Shown: positions 9,995-22,144 of the stretch, one piece after another
Layout of the letters: every line of letters begins with the position of its first letter
Numbering within the stretch: the first letter of the stretch is position 1
NCBI GenBank assembly: GCA_022410635.1
Contig: JAJVDF010000125.1
Span: forward strand, 443,262 to 507,261
Direction of reading: 5' to 3'
Length of the DNA: 64,000 nucleotides
DNA from: Tretioscincus oriximinensis
Lineage: Eukaryota > Chordata > Lepidosauria > Squamata > Gymnophthalmidae
Made by a program: the position numbers and the translations under genes
The notes under the pieces: generated by a model
The model's input: the letters and a program-made list of their open reading frames with translations, nothing else
What the model was told of the DNA's origin: nothing
Databases searched by the model: none

Positions 9995-12900
9995 GGATAT
10001 ATATATCCAAAATCCACTTTCTACCTCAACTTGGTAGTTAGAAAAGATCAACTTGTAACACAGTGGAGAAATAATTAAAGGAATGTAAAGTTTTCATACA
10101 ATCCTAATGTTATTTTAACAACAACAAAAAATTATTATAATGAAGTTTATTTTAAAAATATATTGTACTCTAATCATTAGGCTTTAATGAGGATTAAATG
10201 GTAGTTTAAGACTGATGTTAGAATATGGCGAAATCTTATTTGACTGATTCCCCATTGACTGCCCTACTTCTAGGACTAGAGAATTAAAAGGTCATGCTTA
10301 TTAGTATTTTTCTCTTCTTTCCCAATATTTCCCTTGAAATTTGTACTGGAGCATTGGATGAATGTGTTCCACCTTCCATCAAACCACCATGAATTCAGTT
10401 GCTGTTCTAGACAGAATTGGAGGTCAACCTTGTAAGCTGGAAAGGAAAATGATACAAATAATAGACATTGTATACCTCATCTCCAGAGCAAAAGTAAATG
10501 CTCTTAAGGTGTTGCACCTTTCTTTTGGAAAAATGCTGTTGGTCAGCTCCAAACTAATGTCTTGTTTGCACAGGCTTTAGTAATGCATTTTAATAATTTT
10601 CTACAACATATTTAATGTGTTGTAAATGTGTTGCAATTAGGCTTACCGCAAAAAATGGATATGGGGAAGAGAAATTTTTACCAGGTGCAATTTGTAATGC
10701 CTAAAGCATATAGGGAAGGAGGCCATTTTTCACGCTTATGAAGACTGAAAATTCTTATCCTATTTTTGTGTTTTTGGTAACCCTCATTGTAACATATCCT
10801 AAAACACATTTCTGAGTGTGTGCAAACAGGGTCTGAATATGGAAATAGTTTGATACCTTCATAGTCCCATCTATATTTGCATACTGCCATTAACTTCCAA
10901 AAAAGCTTCCACTTGCAAATGAGGCAGATTTGTCATTCTCTATTTTCTTAAGGAATTCACATGGCTTTTTCTAAGCTTTTATACATTTTTGTTCGTAAAC
11001 ACAACAAACAGTCGTTCATTAACTAAAGTACTGTATATTGGTTAATGTACTCTAGTAGTTAAGCCCAGTCTCCTCTAAATCACTAGTTTTCTGATCCAGG
11101 TTCTGCTGCGCTGCACCTGTATCTATTCCCCGTGTCAGAGCACACCTAGCACCACTTCATCTCAGAATATAAAAGTGGCCAAAGTTGCTAATGATCTCTG
11201 GAGTTCTTACACTTTTACATTAGCTAAAAAACTGCAACATTTGCTAGATGACAGTTAAAATAACCTTTGGCAATGCAAGATCCCAGTTCTTGTGTCAGGT
11301 TCAGCAGTTCAAATTCTTACCATTTTAGACACTGAGAAATTTTGGATTTCATGTTAAGATAGTGAAACAAGATTCTGTTGAAGTTCTTGCATTCTGCTCC
11401 TCATTAGTGGAGCTGATGGTGTACAAAAAAAAGAGAGAGAACCTTCCAAAAAGGTCACTGCTTTCTATCAAGAATGCAAAAGATAGACTGAATATCTTTC
11501 GAAGGCAGGGAAAAAAACCCTTTCAATATAATATTTGGTTCCCAGGAGAAAGGGCAGCACTCAAGTTGATGACTAAAAGATACCATATGTACTGGAAACA
11601 TATGGCTTTTCAAAAAGTATAGCATCTTTAGTGAGTTCTATTATTTTATTCAGTTTTTTATCCAAGGTACTTTTGTCATAAATTGTGTTCAAGCTATGAG
11701 AATTATGGATTGCTTTACTAGCAGAAATATATTTCCCTGGTACTTTTGTGTATAAAGTCAGGAAAAGGGTAATGAATTTATAAAGTCATAGGAGTAGCAA
11801 ACAGGCTAAAGGTCAAGATGAATTTTCATTTTTTAAAAAGAGGATGTTTCTTCAGTTCAGATAATCAATGCTTTCATCACAGTTTATGCACAGACATAAA
11901 CCATGTTTTATGGTAGCACTAAACTGGAATTAATCTCCTTATCCAATCACTGAAAATAAGGGCCATGGATGTACTATTTTACTTCTGTGACTACCAAACT
12001 AAATTATTATGATTAATAACACTGTATTGAGGATTTAATCTGCTAATAAAGATTTCCCATGCATTATTGTTATTATAACAAAAAGTAATTCTGTTTCAAA
12101 TTAGAGGAATTTAATAGCATGTAGTTATTTCATTTGACAACAAACCCTCCCAAGGTTTACGGTGTCTTCAAGCATTATGAATTACAGCATCCTGCAAAAT
12201 AACATTAGATACAATAGTCAAACAGGAAGTCTTTTATGGCCCCTCTTTTCAGGCTCATGCAATACTGGTTGCTAATTTTTCACTCCATGTAGTCATTCCA
12301 TATTCTATGCAAGTTCCATTTGATGAAGCCAGTTACTCTTTGAAATCCTTACGTATTAATAGTGCTAAGTATGCTTGTTTAGTAAAAATCTTATGAGTAC
12401 TTTTGTTCTTCATAGAACATATCTGAATAACTAACATAGCCATAAACCATAGTCATAAACAAGAGGTTTGTTTTTGGAAGGAAGTACCAGCAAAAATAAG
12501 CAATCCTGAATTCAATGATATTATCAAACATCCTAAATGGGTCACAATTAAGATTAACACAAAAAAGCAGGACAGATGAGCTGCATCAAAGAGGAAATTT
12601 TAGCAGGTGTTGCCAACATTATAAGCTGTGATTACTGTACTATTTGTTTCTGGTACCACTAGTCACAACACATCACTTCCAGCTACATCCAGCCTAGTGA
12701 AATGCCTTAATTTTGTTCCATTGTATTTTACCAACATTAATTGCCAGGATTGGACTATCTTTGTTAAAGACAAAATCTGCATGATCTCAATATTTATTTA
12801 TTTATTTGCACTCCCACTATATTTCTAGATAGATTTACTCTATCTATATCCAAGTGATCTATGTTCTGTACTTCTACATTTTCCTGGAATTATTGGAATG

Positions 12901-13596
12901 CCCATTTTACATTCCAAGTCGTAATAAACTGGGGGCAAAGGAAACATAGTTAGATACCACAGGTTGAAGACATGCCATACAACATGTAATTTGAACCTTA
13001 ATGGTCTAAAATGCAGGTTGAGAAGATTACAAGAGGGCTTTCAAACAAAGTTTGCTCCAACTTTGCTGCTATTAATGAAAGCACTAGTGATGACAGCTCT
13101 GGAGAAATAAATTACTTTTGGCACAAGGGAGAATAATGTGTTGGTGGCATGTCTTTGAGAGAAAAATCTATATTCAGGATTTTAAAATGAACATGGTTCT
13201 ACTATTGTTAAAAGAAAAGAAGAAAACTTATCTTTGAGTAAAACTTTTTATAACTTTAATGTGAGTTCTTAGCCTACATTTCTTTTTTAGGTTGAAAAGA
13301 ATTCTGTACTATGAACTTTGTAAACACAGACTAAAGTGATCGATCTGAGCAACTGATGAATGGAAAGGAAAGGTAAATCAATTATTTTTACTTTTATCAG
13401 TGTTCAAAATGCTCAGAGTTATGTCCCTTTGTTTTCTTAGGCCGAAATAATGAGATCGTCCATAGTATGGGTGAGGATGATTTCCAGATTTTGTAACACT
13501 GCACCTTCTATCCATCATAATCAGCTCAACTAATACTAAGGCATCGTGAAGTTTACGGCAGAGTGAACTGTAGAAGAGCTCCAGGTTTTTACTGTT
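9995..13596. other. Unique AT-rich DNA
   Basis: No gene, RNA gene or convincing transposon seen. There is a short (TTTA)n run near 12790. Open frames of 66-90 codons have no recognised motif. Confidence 0.5.
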
Positions 13597-13604
13597 GCTG
13601 TACT

Positions 13605-13970
13605 CAGGGCTTTTTTTGTGGGGGAATGCACCGGAACACAGTTCCGGCACCTTTTATTTAGGCGGGGGGGGCGGAGTTAGCGGGGGCGGCGGCGGCAGCA
13701 GCGGCGTGGGTGGCCGCGGGAATGAGTGGCCGCTGCCCCCCCGCCTAAATAAAATGTGCCGGTACTGCTGCGTTAGCTGCTGGCGAGGGGGGCATGGTGT
13801 TATCAGTGAAAGTGGCCACCGCCGCCCTGCTGCCCCCCGCCGCCGGCGGTACTAACGCCGGCGAGGGGGGCGTGGTGTTATCGGTGACAGCGGCCACCGC
13901 CGCCCAACCTCCGCCTCCCGCCGCCGCCGGCGTTAGTACCGGCACCTTTTTTTCTGGAAAAAAAGCACTG
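13605..13970. mobile_element. Non-autonomous hAT element with 8-bp target-site duplication
   Basis: Ends are CAGGGCTTTTTTT (left) and AAAAAAAGCACTG (right), i.e. terminal inverted repeats CAG-GCTTTTTTT differing at one position. The element is flanked on both sides by GCTGTACT (13597-13604 and 13971-13978), an 8-bp duplication typical of hAT transposons. The 366-bp interior is extremely GC/CpG-rich and contains two tandem copies of a ~77-bp unit (GGCGAGGGGGGC-TGGTGTTATC...GCCACCGCCGCC). There is no transposase. Open frames on either strand are products of the repeats. Confidence 0.92.
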
Positions 13971-14237
13971 GCTGTACTTATTTAATACCTGGATGTGAAA
14001 AATTCAAATGAAATCTCTGGAAATTCAGATCTTCGGCAGGATCCTTTTTTTCAAGACGAGTCCATGGAAAGTTAGTCTTACTTCACACCCAAATACAAAG
14101 CAGATTAGGTTGATATGTGAAAGTAACATTTTGCAGATTTGCCAAGATAAATCACATATCTTGATTTTTGCTCCATCAAATTTACTATGGAAACATGTAT
14201 CCTTTGTTTAACTATGGCATAAAACAGAGAGACAAAG

Positions 14238-14536
14238 GGCTACTTCCACACAATTTTCTCCTGCCGAGTTGGTAGGGTCATCATTATGCTGCTGCCATAC
14301 CAGGGTACAGGAGCTTCTGCTGTACTCTCGTGACTCACTTGGGAGAAAGCTCCCTTTTCAGGTTTATGATGTTTTCTGTCATCACCATAAAATACCACTT
14401 CTTCCAAAAGGAAGCCTGGAGCCCTAACCCTAACCTCCTCCTTCATGTGTCTCTTCTCATCAGCTACTCAAGGATTTTAAAGGTAATATGATTGGATGGG
14501 GAATTGGGTTTTTATCCTATAGTGTGGAAGGGGCCA
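14238..14536. mobile_element. Probable MITE (hAT-like termini)
   Basis: Left end GGGCTACTTCCACACA and right end TATAGTGTGGAAGGGGCC form an imperfect terminal inverted repeat (GGSC-ACTTCCACAC). The type resembles lizard non-autonomous elements with GGGCCCTTCCACAC ends. No coding capacity; target duplication not clear. Confidence 0.5.
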
Positions 14537-14539
14537 AAG

Positions 14540-16254
14540 TTTTATTTTAAACCTGGAACAAATAAAGCATTTCTTTACAGTATTAAATATGGCATCTTTC
14601 CTGATTACAAGATTAAATAGTAAATAAGAGTTTTTCATGTTAGCTTTGGTTTTGTATTTTAAAAATGTTTAAAATAATTTAAAATATTTCTGGACTGTAC
14701 TGGTCAATTTTTCTTATCCACTGTCAAGATTGAATATAACTGATGGGACTTTAAGATAACAACATCTGGAGGGAAATATTGTTGATTGGCAGCCACAGCA
14801 AAAATATCAAATACCTTTTGAAGCCCTTGGAAGTATCTTCTAAAAACCTTTTCAAAGGTAGTAGCTTTAGAATGGAGAGGCCTGGAAATGAGATAAGCAG
14901 CCAGGAGTTTTAAACTGACTTCCACATAGATCTTAAAGGTCAAAGAAACAAACTGAAGACCACAGAGTGATATGGCCAGGATGCCTCAGAACTAGGATTG
15001 AGAGATTAAACAGATAAGCTTAAGTTCTCAAAGAAATAGATAACATCAGGAGAAGACTACAGAATACTAAAAAGTGAAATGCTTAGAGATATTACATGGA
15101 ATATAGAATTAGGTCCCATCTGGATGGGGCAGTTTAGGACCATGGCAAACAGTGCGGCAACAGTGGATTGAAAACAAGTACTTCCCTTTATCTTGCATTG
15201 CATAGCAATGCATGCATGCATGATCTCTTTTCCTCAGGCTCTGCACATGATGATGCTGCCCAGAAGCAGAATGACAGCAGGTAAGTGACTGCCCTCTCTT
15301 GTACTGTAAAAGCAAAAAAAGCTTTTGGAGCTCTCTTGGCATTCTTTTTCCACAATAGTTTTTACTGTCAGAGTAAGGCGTTATAGCAGAACTATGGTGT
15401 GATTACTGCCAGACCACTTGCCATGGTTCAAAAAACACCCACCTCAATAGGCCCATGTATATGTGGCTGCCATCTCTTTGTTTCTTTGTTGTATGCCAAT
15501 TCATGAATACGCTTCTCTTAGTATTGTTTTGGTCCAAACCCAGTAGGCCTGGAATGTCATGGTCTTAATCTAATACCAATAGCTATGCAGATGAGCCTTC
15601 TGTATTCCACTCCCAATGAAACTGACTTCTTTTGCAATCAAAATCTTTCCTTGCCTGTGATTGGTTTCCCTATCATTCTCATGTAGTATTTGGGGTACAA
15701 AGACAAGTCTGAAGGGTCTCTATGTTAGGGTTCCAAATATGATATTACACAGTATGAAGATATTTTATTAATTTGTGGTCCGTTCTATGCAAAATCTGAA
15801 GATCTCAAAACTACATCCAACCATAAAAACAAAATATAAAATAAATATGCTAAAAAGAATCTCTGTGTATGAAAGTGGGAAAGGCCTAAGGCCAAAGTAA
15901 ATAGGCATCCTAATGACTACTCCTATTAACTTCAAATACACTAGAAAAATAGATAAGGGTGACACCAGAAAAATACACAAGTATGTTTGCATGCTTTTAA
16001 GATTAATCCCCATGAATCACCAATGTGCTCATCATCAAGGCTCATACTCAGTTTTTCAGAAGGATAGCATGGTAATTGGAATGAAAATAAAGAGAAATGG
16101 CTGAGACATCAAGAAGATACATCTCGGTTTAGATTATCAGTTAAAGCAACCAAGACAATTTTATTTCCACACATAGCCTATTTTCATTCTGGATTCATGC
16201 CTAAAATAACATCCAAGTATGCTTGCTGTTGAACTACTAACACTCTCTCTAACA
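14540..16254. other. Unique AT-rich DNA
   Basis: No gene recognised. A GCATTGCATAGCAATGC palindrome and a short (GCAT)n run occur near 15197-15222. Confidence 0.5.
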
Positions 16255-16540
16255 CTCTCTTATTTTATTCTACCTACCCTAATATCTCAGGGCAATTAAC
16301 AAAAACTGGATACAAAGAACAGCAATGTCTAAAACTGAACACAGGCCATGGTGAAGAAGAGTATTTTCAAATATTTTCTGAATGTATACATTTATGATAC
16401 TTGATGTAGCTCGTGTAGAAGACTATTTCATAGTCTGGAGCCACCACTGAGAAGGCATAGTCTTGGGCTGTGACATACTATGGTTTTCTTAAGCACTAGT
16501 AGGTCATCCTCTGTCAATGAGTCTTTTACTGTTTCCTTCA
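16255..16540 (-). pseudogene. Ancient L2-type LINE 3' end relic
   Basis: The DNA aligns, base by base in places, with the 3' end of the better preserved L2 at 42040-42420: CTCAGGGCAATTAACAAAAA (cf. CAGGGCGGCTTACAAAAA), then ACTATTTCATAGTCTGGAGCCACCACTGAGAAGGC (cf. the GGCTGTTCCATAATATCGGGGCCACTACCGAGAAGGC stretch), then AGTAGGTCATCCTCTGTCAATGAGTC. Heavily mutated. Confidence 0.7.
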
Positions 16541-17221
16541 CTTTTGCAGACTGACCCAAGGAACTAGCTTTAATAATTTAAAATTGCCAAGGAAGTTTGT
16601 GATTAATCACATCCTTAAAAAGCAATAAGTACATAACTTTAGATTATAAAAAGTGTGTTTTCAAACACAGGCTAACATCTGCTATTCTCTTAGGCCTACA
16701 CTGGGAGTGCTATATGTCTTTCTTTCCTGGATGACTGTTGGGAGTTTTTGAAATAAAGTGGAATTTATAATTTGAAGCAATCAAAGTATGCAAAAAATAA
16801 CAAACCAAAAAGGCTATTGATGATTTTCCAAGTATACAATTCAGCTTTGTTTTGGCAGTTCCTGAAAGATATCTAGGTAAAAGAAACTAACTCTGTGATT
16901 GTTTTTCATATTTACCTGGTGCCAGCAAGAAGAAATTACTTTTAGTCTCACAATTTTTTTTGCCATCTGTAGGCAATTATGGGGTCTTGCTTAAAACTGC
17001 AGTGCCTCTTGCCATCTAGAAGCAACCTAAATGAAACTCACATAGATGGACAGTTGGTAGACCAGTCAGTTTTCTTGAGACTTCTATAGGTGAAGAAGGA
17101 TGCTCTCATTTTGAATCCAAATCTTACTCAAAACACACTCCGTTCTAATCAACACATCCTTATCACATCTTTATACAAAGCCCCATGACGAAAAGATGTC
17201 CATCTATAAGCTTTGGGCCTT

Positions 17222-17590
17222 TCATATCAAGAAATAGTTTGGTATATAGACCACTAAAACCTTGGTTGGGCCATTTGGCATCACTTTGGAAGAGATGTTG
17301 AAATCTCTCGCTACTACAGTGAAGAAAATCTCCAACACAACACTAACAGGGGGGGCTGTTGGGCAATAGCAGTGAAAGTTGCACCATACATGCAACAATG
17401 GGGTACATGCAGTCTCCCCTATCACAACAGTCTGCACATTGTTGTTCTGAGAGGCCTAGGGAACAGAACTGGATAAGAAAATGATAATCATCACTCAGCT
17501 TATTGATCCAGATCTCAGTAATATAAGCCAAGGGGATTGTCTTCATTCAGGATTGAGTTGTGGGTGATTAATTATTAAGGTCACTCACAC
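17222..17590 (-). pseudogene. Ancient L2-type LINE endonuclease relic
   Basis: Minus-strand translation keeps LAYITEIWINKL (cf. LACITETWVGDL in the L2 at 44.9 kb) and FFTVVARDFNISS (cf. FPSTVVLGDFNYH), two AP-endonuclease motifs, in the right order with a frameshift between them. Nucleotide similarity to 44880-45000 continues to about 17590 (CTCAGTAATATAAGCCAAGG, ATTCAGGATTGA). It is collinear with the 3' relic at 16255-16540, so both may be one element that lost its reverse transcriptase part. Confidence 0.75.
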
Positions 17591-17599
17591 TAAAAAATC

Positions 17600-20500
17600 A
17601 AATAATCAGAAGAGAAGAATCAATGTCAAACCTCCAAATTCTGTTAGCTCAAAGACAAATCATAAGGAGGAATTGCTTTAATACATTTAGCCTTCCTTCT
17701 CTTAATTTTCCCCTGAAACTCAATTCTCACCCCCAACTTCCTTTAATCATATATTTTCAAGTGTTTCACTCCTCCCCACCGCTAGACATGTGAGGTCATC
17801 ACAGAAGTTACTGAACATTCTTCTGATATAGGTTTACCCAACTTTATATATAATAAAAGATCATTATTGTAGCTAATCCAAACATTTCCAAGCTTCTTTG
17901 AACATTTTACTAGGCTATCCAGCAAACTATAGCAGCTCCTGTACTAGGAAGATAAGATTGCAAAATGCACTGACTTTCATTATTTGCCTTGTGGTATATT
18001 TGCTTATGCTTGACAGTTCCTTTCCCATTGAATGTGCCTTGTTGCAGAGCCCTAGCATTATGTTCTTGAACTTTGCCATCCCTATAACCCCCAGGTATCT
18101 GAACTGTCAGACAGAAGAAATGGAAGACACAAAGCATTTGCAAAATTTTCCAGCAGGCACAAAGGTTTATAATGGCTGATGAATTTCCTACCAGCAGATA
18201 GCTTTCACTTTGTCTTTATTGCTGTCACATGCCCTTAAATAATAGTGAAACTTTCCCACTAATGGACAATAGTGCTTGATGAAAACTTGCCGAGGGAAAC
18301 TGCCATTTGGTGTTTCAAAAGGACGTAGAACATCATTGCCTTTCTTCAGATAAGCAAGCCTGAAATAATCTCTTTCAGAAGTTCCTTAATTTAGCTGGTT
18401 CCCATATTTCTACTTTCTGTGTAGTGAAGCGTTAAATTGATTTCCACTGGGAATAGGTAACATTTGGGGTTCAACTGAACCCTACTGCTGAATAAACCAT
18501 GCTGAGATTCAGAAACACTCCCCCTGTCATGAAACAACCCCCACCAATCGTGGCAGCTGAAGTCCCCGTCTAATTAGGGATGTTGACTTTGCTTTTTTTC
18601 TGAAAAAAACCCAAACCCTGAGAACTTTTAATACAATATAGATGAGCTATTTTTATTCACTAGAGCATTTTGTGGTGTCTTGAACACATATTAATCTGCC
18701 AAGCTTTTTTGTTTTTAAAGAGGGTGGTAATAATTACATTCGGCTTCTTTCACTGAAAGCTTTTGCTCATCATGTTTAAAAGTAGATGATTCTCTGTATC
18801 AAATGCAGAAAACATCCCTATTTACATGTTCTGAAATGTAATTGTGTGCTTGTCACCCATAGTTTTAACTGATTTGTGCATTTTGTGAAAGACACTACAA
18901 TGTAGGTTAGAAAAATGTTCTAAAATTTTGTAAGGAAGTTTTTTTTTTTTAAAAAAAGCAATCATAATTCATGATGAAAGAAAAACATTTTCTAAAAATG
19001 TTACGTATATAAGACATTCTGTGCTTTAAACGAGGAACAATTTCTAAAATTTGGTGGAATGTTGGCTTGAACCTTATAGAGTTGAAATGCGGCTTTGAAA
19101 TAATATTGTATATTTAAATTATCTTGTATATAAAAACCAAGCTGAAAAAAGAACAAACATCATTGGTTGTTCAGCATGTATATTTCAAATTGCAAACGGA
19201 AAGAGGGGATGAGCATGTTGTACCATGCCAGAGGGTCCTGTTCTACAAGAAACAAATTTAATGAAACAACCAAGTCAATTTGCATGCTTTGCGATTCTAA
19301 ACCAAGAAATAAAACAGTGAAGGAACAAGGTAATGAAGTGAAAACAAAATTAAAGGCACATTTAAATTTAGAACACTAATATGGGGTGTAGATGTAGGAA
19401 ATAGTAGAATGTCCTTGCTTTTAGTAGTAACTATGATCTTTTGGGGAGAAGGTAAAAAAATTGCTTAAAAACAATGATTAAATGCAACTCTCATTGAATT
19501 TTTGATTCTATCAGAAGTTGCTTTCATCCATGATAGATGGATGTATTTCCAAATTTGACAATTTTCAATTCCAGCCCAATGGATTCCAATGGATTGCTCC
19601 CTGAACTATTTTGTACCAGTGAGTTTGGCATATCATGGTTACACAAATATATTGGTTAAGGTGGCTCTAGACGAAAGTTAATGAACATCTTTGTCTTGTC
19701 CCCATTCATTAACAGAGTTGTGAATCTCATTGCGGTTTGTAGAGGCAAGATGCTTCCAGTTAGCAACTTGCCCTTTTCATTAACTTGTAGATTCAGTTTC
19801 CATACTGATTGCACTTATCCTTATTCTGTTCCACAAAATGAACTAGGGGGTCTACTGGAGAGAATGCCTGGTTCAACATATCCAATGAGTGTCAAAGGGA
19901 AGTGATAATTTGAATCTGATATTTCTGAACTTCAACATTCTAAACAGTATATTTTGTTGGCTTTTACTCTGATTGAAGTAACTACTATGGACTCAGCATG
20001 ACATTTGGTCTGGCTTCAGATGTTAATGAAACATCACAGAACATGCCATTGCACTGGCAATCTTTACTAAATACTTGGGAAGGGGAGCTGAAGAGGAGGT
20101 TGCCTATTTAGGGTTTAAATAAAATGGCAAATTTTCACCAGAGTGGAATTTATAAAGCAAAAGAGGAGAGAAAAATGGGATCAGTCTTGCAGAATTTATA
20201 ATGTTTTAAAGAAAAAGAAGTTTCACAGTTTATATTCTGTAAATTAGACAATGACCTTAAAACCTCATGAGGCTACCTAACGAAGAGTGACACTGAATAC
20301 ATTCAGTACTTTTCACAATGTTTAATTGGTAAAATGACACCGCTTAACAGAGATTTCTTCAAATATCACATTCAAGGTAAGAAAATGAGCTCTCATAAAA
20401 TTAAAAACAAACAGCAAACCAACTGTAACAAATCCACAAAATAATACAAAGTAGATCTCATTAAAATTTGTACCTGCAATTTAACTAATTCTTTTTTTGT

Positions 20501-21480
20501 ATTTGTGTGTGAAAGCACGCATATTCATGCAGATGTTTCTGTATTTCTCCAATACATTAAAAGCAAGGTGTTGTAGTTAAGCAATTAAAGCCAAACAAAT
20601 CACACATATGGGCCAGAAATGCTAGTCAGGAGCTCCACATTAATATAACTAATCAGCACATGATATTCCTGAAGCATTTTGAGGCAAGAACATGATTTGT
20701 TTCATTTTAGTAGTGTACATACACATTCATGCTTGTTAGTACAACTCAGTTTCCTAGGGTTCCTAGATAAAATCCAGTATAGACTTTTGTCCAGTATAGA
20801 CTGTGTCCAGACAATCTGTTTTACACCCTTCATTGTGACTGGACAAAGAGGTGAAACTCACATGTGTGCACCATGTGCAATATTTTTCAGCCAGGGTGGA
20901 AGGAAGAACTGGGCCAATCATTTCCAGATCAGAATGCCTGAATTGCTGTGCTTATATTTTTTACAGAATTACCTACCAAAGCTCCAGAGTGTTTTAGAAC
21001 TGATTGACAGCAGTTCATGTAGCTAATTTTGAGAACCAATCTGGGAATGGTTGGATAATGCTACAACAATGCTCTTTCCCCACTAACCACTGTGAATGTT
21101 TCCCAATACAAGAGCATATTATATGTGAATCATTTTTGTCAGTCAAGACCTGCTTGGTTTCCTGCTTTTTGTCCACCCTTCCCAAATGTTTTTAAATAAA
21201 CACCAAAAACTGGACTTTTATTCACCTTTCAGAAAAATCTTCTTTAATTGATTGGTTAGTTGGTTGGTTGAGCCTAATGCACCCTATCACTACATCCAAG
21301 CACTAGATATAGAATTGCAAGGTTTCTTTTATCCCAGACATAAAGAAGAAATAAAAGTAGGTGTCACCACTATAGTGGTGACACTGCAAACTGAAACCAC
21401 TAATAGTTGGGATAAGATAGTGTCTTGGTGAATCCCAGGTTCTGAAGCAAAATAATTTACTGCAATTCTATGAAATTATT
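17600..21480. other. Unique AT-rich DNA
   Basis: No gene or clear transposon. A 24-bp perfect palindrome (GTGTCACCACTA and its complement) is at 21361-21384. Open frames of 60-115 codons have no recognisable domain. Confidence 0.5.
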
Positions 21481-21489
21481 CATGTAATT

Positions 21490-22140
21490 AGAAGCACCAC
21501 TACTGCAATCTACTGCTTCACAGGCATTTGAGAAAATACTGTGATCTACACTATCAAAAATTACAGGTCAAGCAGACTTCCTCCTTCCCCTGTGAATGCC
21601 ATCCATTAGGGTGACATAATTCCATCTCAGATCTGAACCAAGACTGAAATGGGTTGAAATAATAATCACTTTCATCTAAAAATACTGCAGTTGCACAGTT
21701 TCTCTTCTGTTCTGAATCTTACTCAGAAAGGAAATACAATTTAGAATATGATTCTGGGTCTCTTGAGAGTTATTCCAAAATACATTTATCACTAATTGAA
21801 TCTCCTACCCAGTTAACCTCCCTTCTAGTTCTAATTAAAAAAGATGGGCAAGGATCCAGAGCAAGTGTGTTGTAGACTGACTTTATCTTGTCTAGCTAGA
21901 CTTTTCCAAACCCTTTGGGCTATACACTTCCAGATAACCAGACAAGATAGCATTATGGACTCCTCACCAGATAGTATCTCACAGAAGGAGCTTATATCAT
22001 CATGATTTTTAAATTTATCCATTCCAAGGATTGGCTTATTAGGTCCAAGTGGGACTAACTCCTTAACCACTTGAAATAGCTCTGCTTGGTATCTTTTAGG
22101 GGAAACTATGTTGATAGGGTACAATGCCTCAGACAATATT
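21490..22140 (-). pseudogene. Ancient L2-type LINE relic (pre-RT linker and RT start)
   Basis: Nucleotide similarity to the L2 at 43260-43450: CTGTGATCTACACTATCAAAAA (cf. CCATGATCGATGGTATCGAAAG) and GCCATCCATTAGGGTGAC (cf. GTCATCCATCAGGGCGAC). Upstream, the minus-strand frame at 21831-22136 reads QAELFQVVKELVPLG, matching PAELFRVARGLLSG of the L2 linker. Many disabling changes. Confidence 0.7.
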
Positions 22141-22144
22141 CCAC

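Noticed and set aside
13595..13985. Gly/Ala/Pro-rich frames on both strands
   Set aside because: They lie in the CpG-rich interior of the hAT element and its duplicated module.
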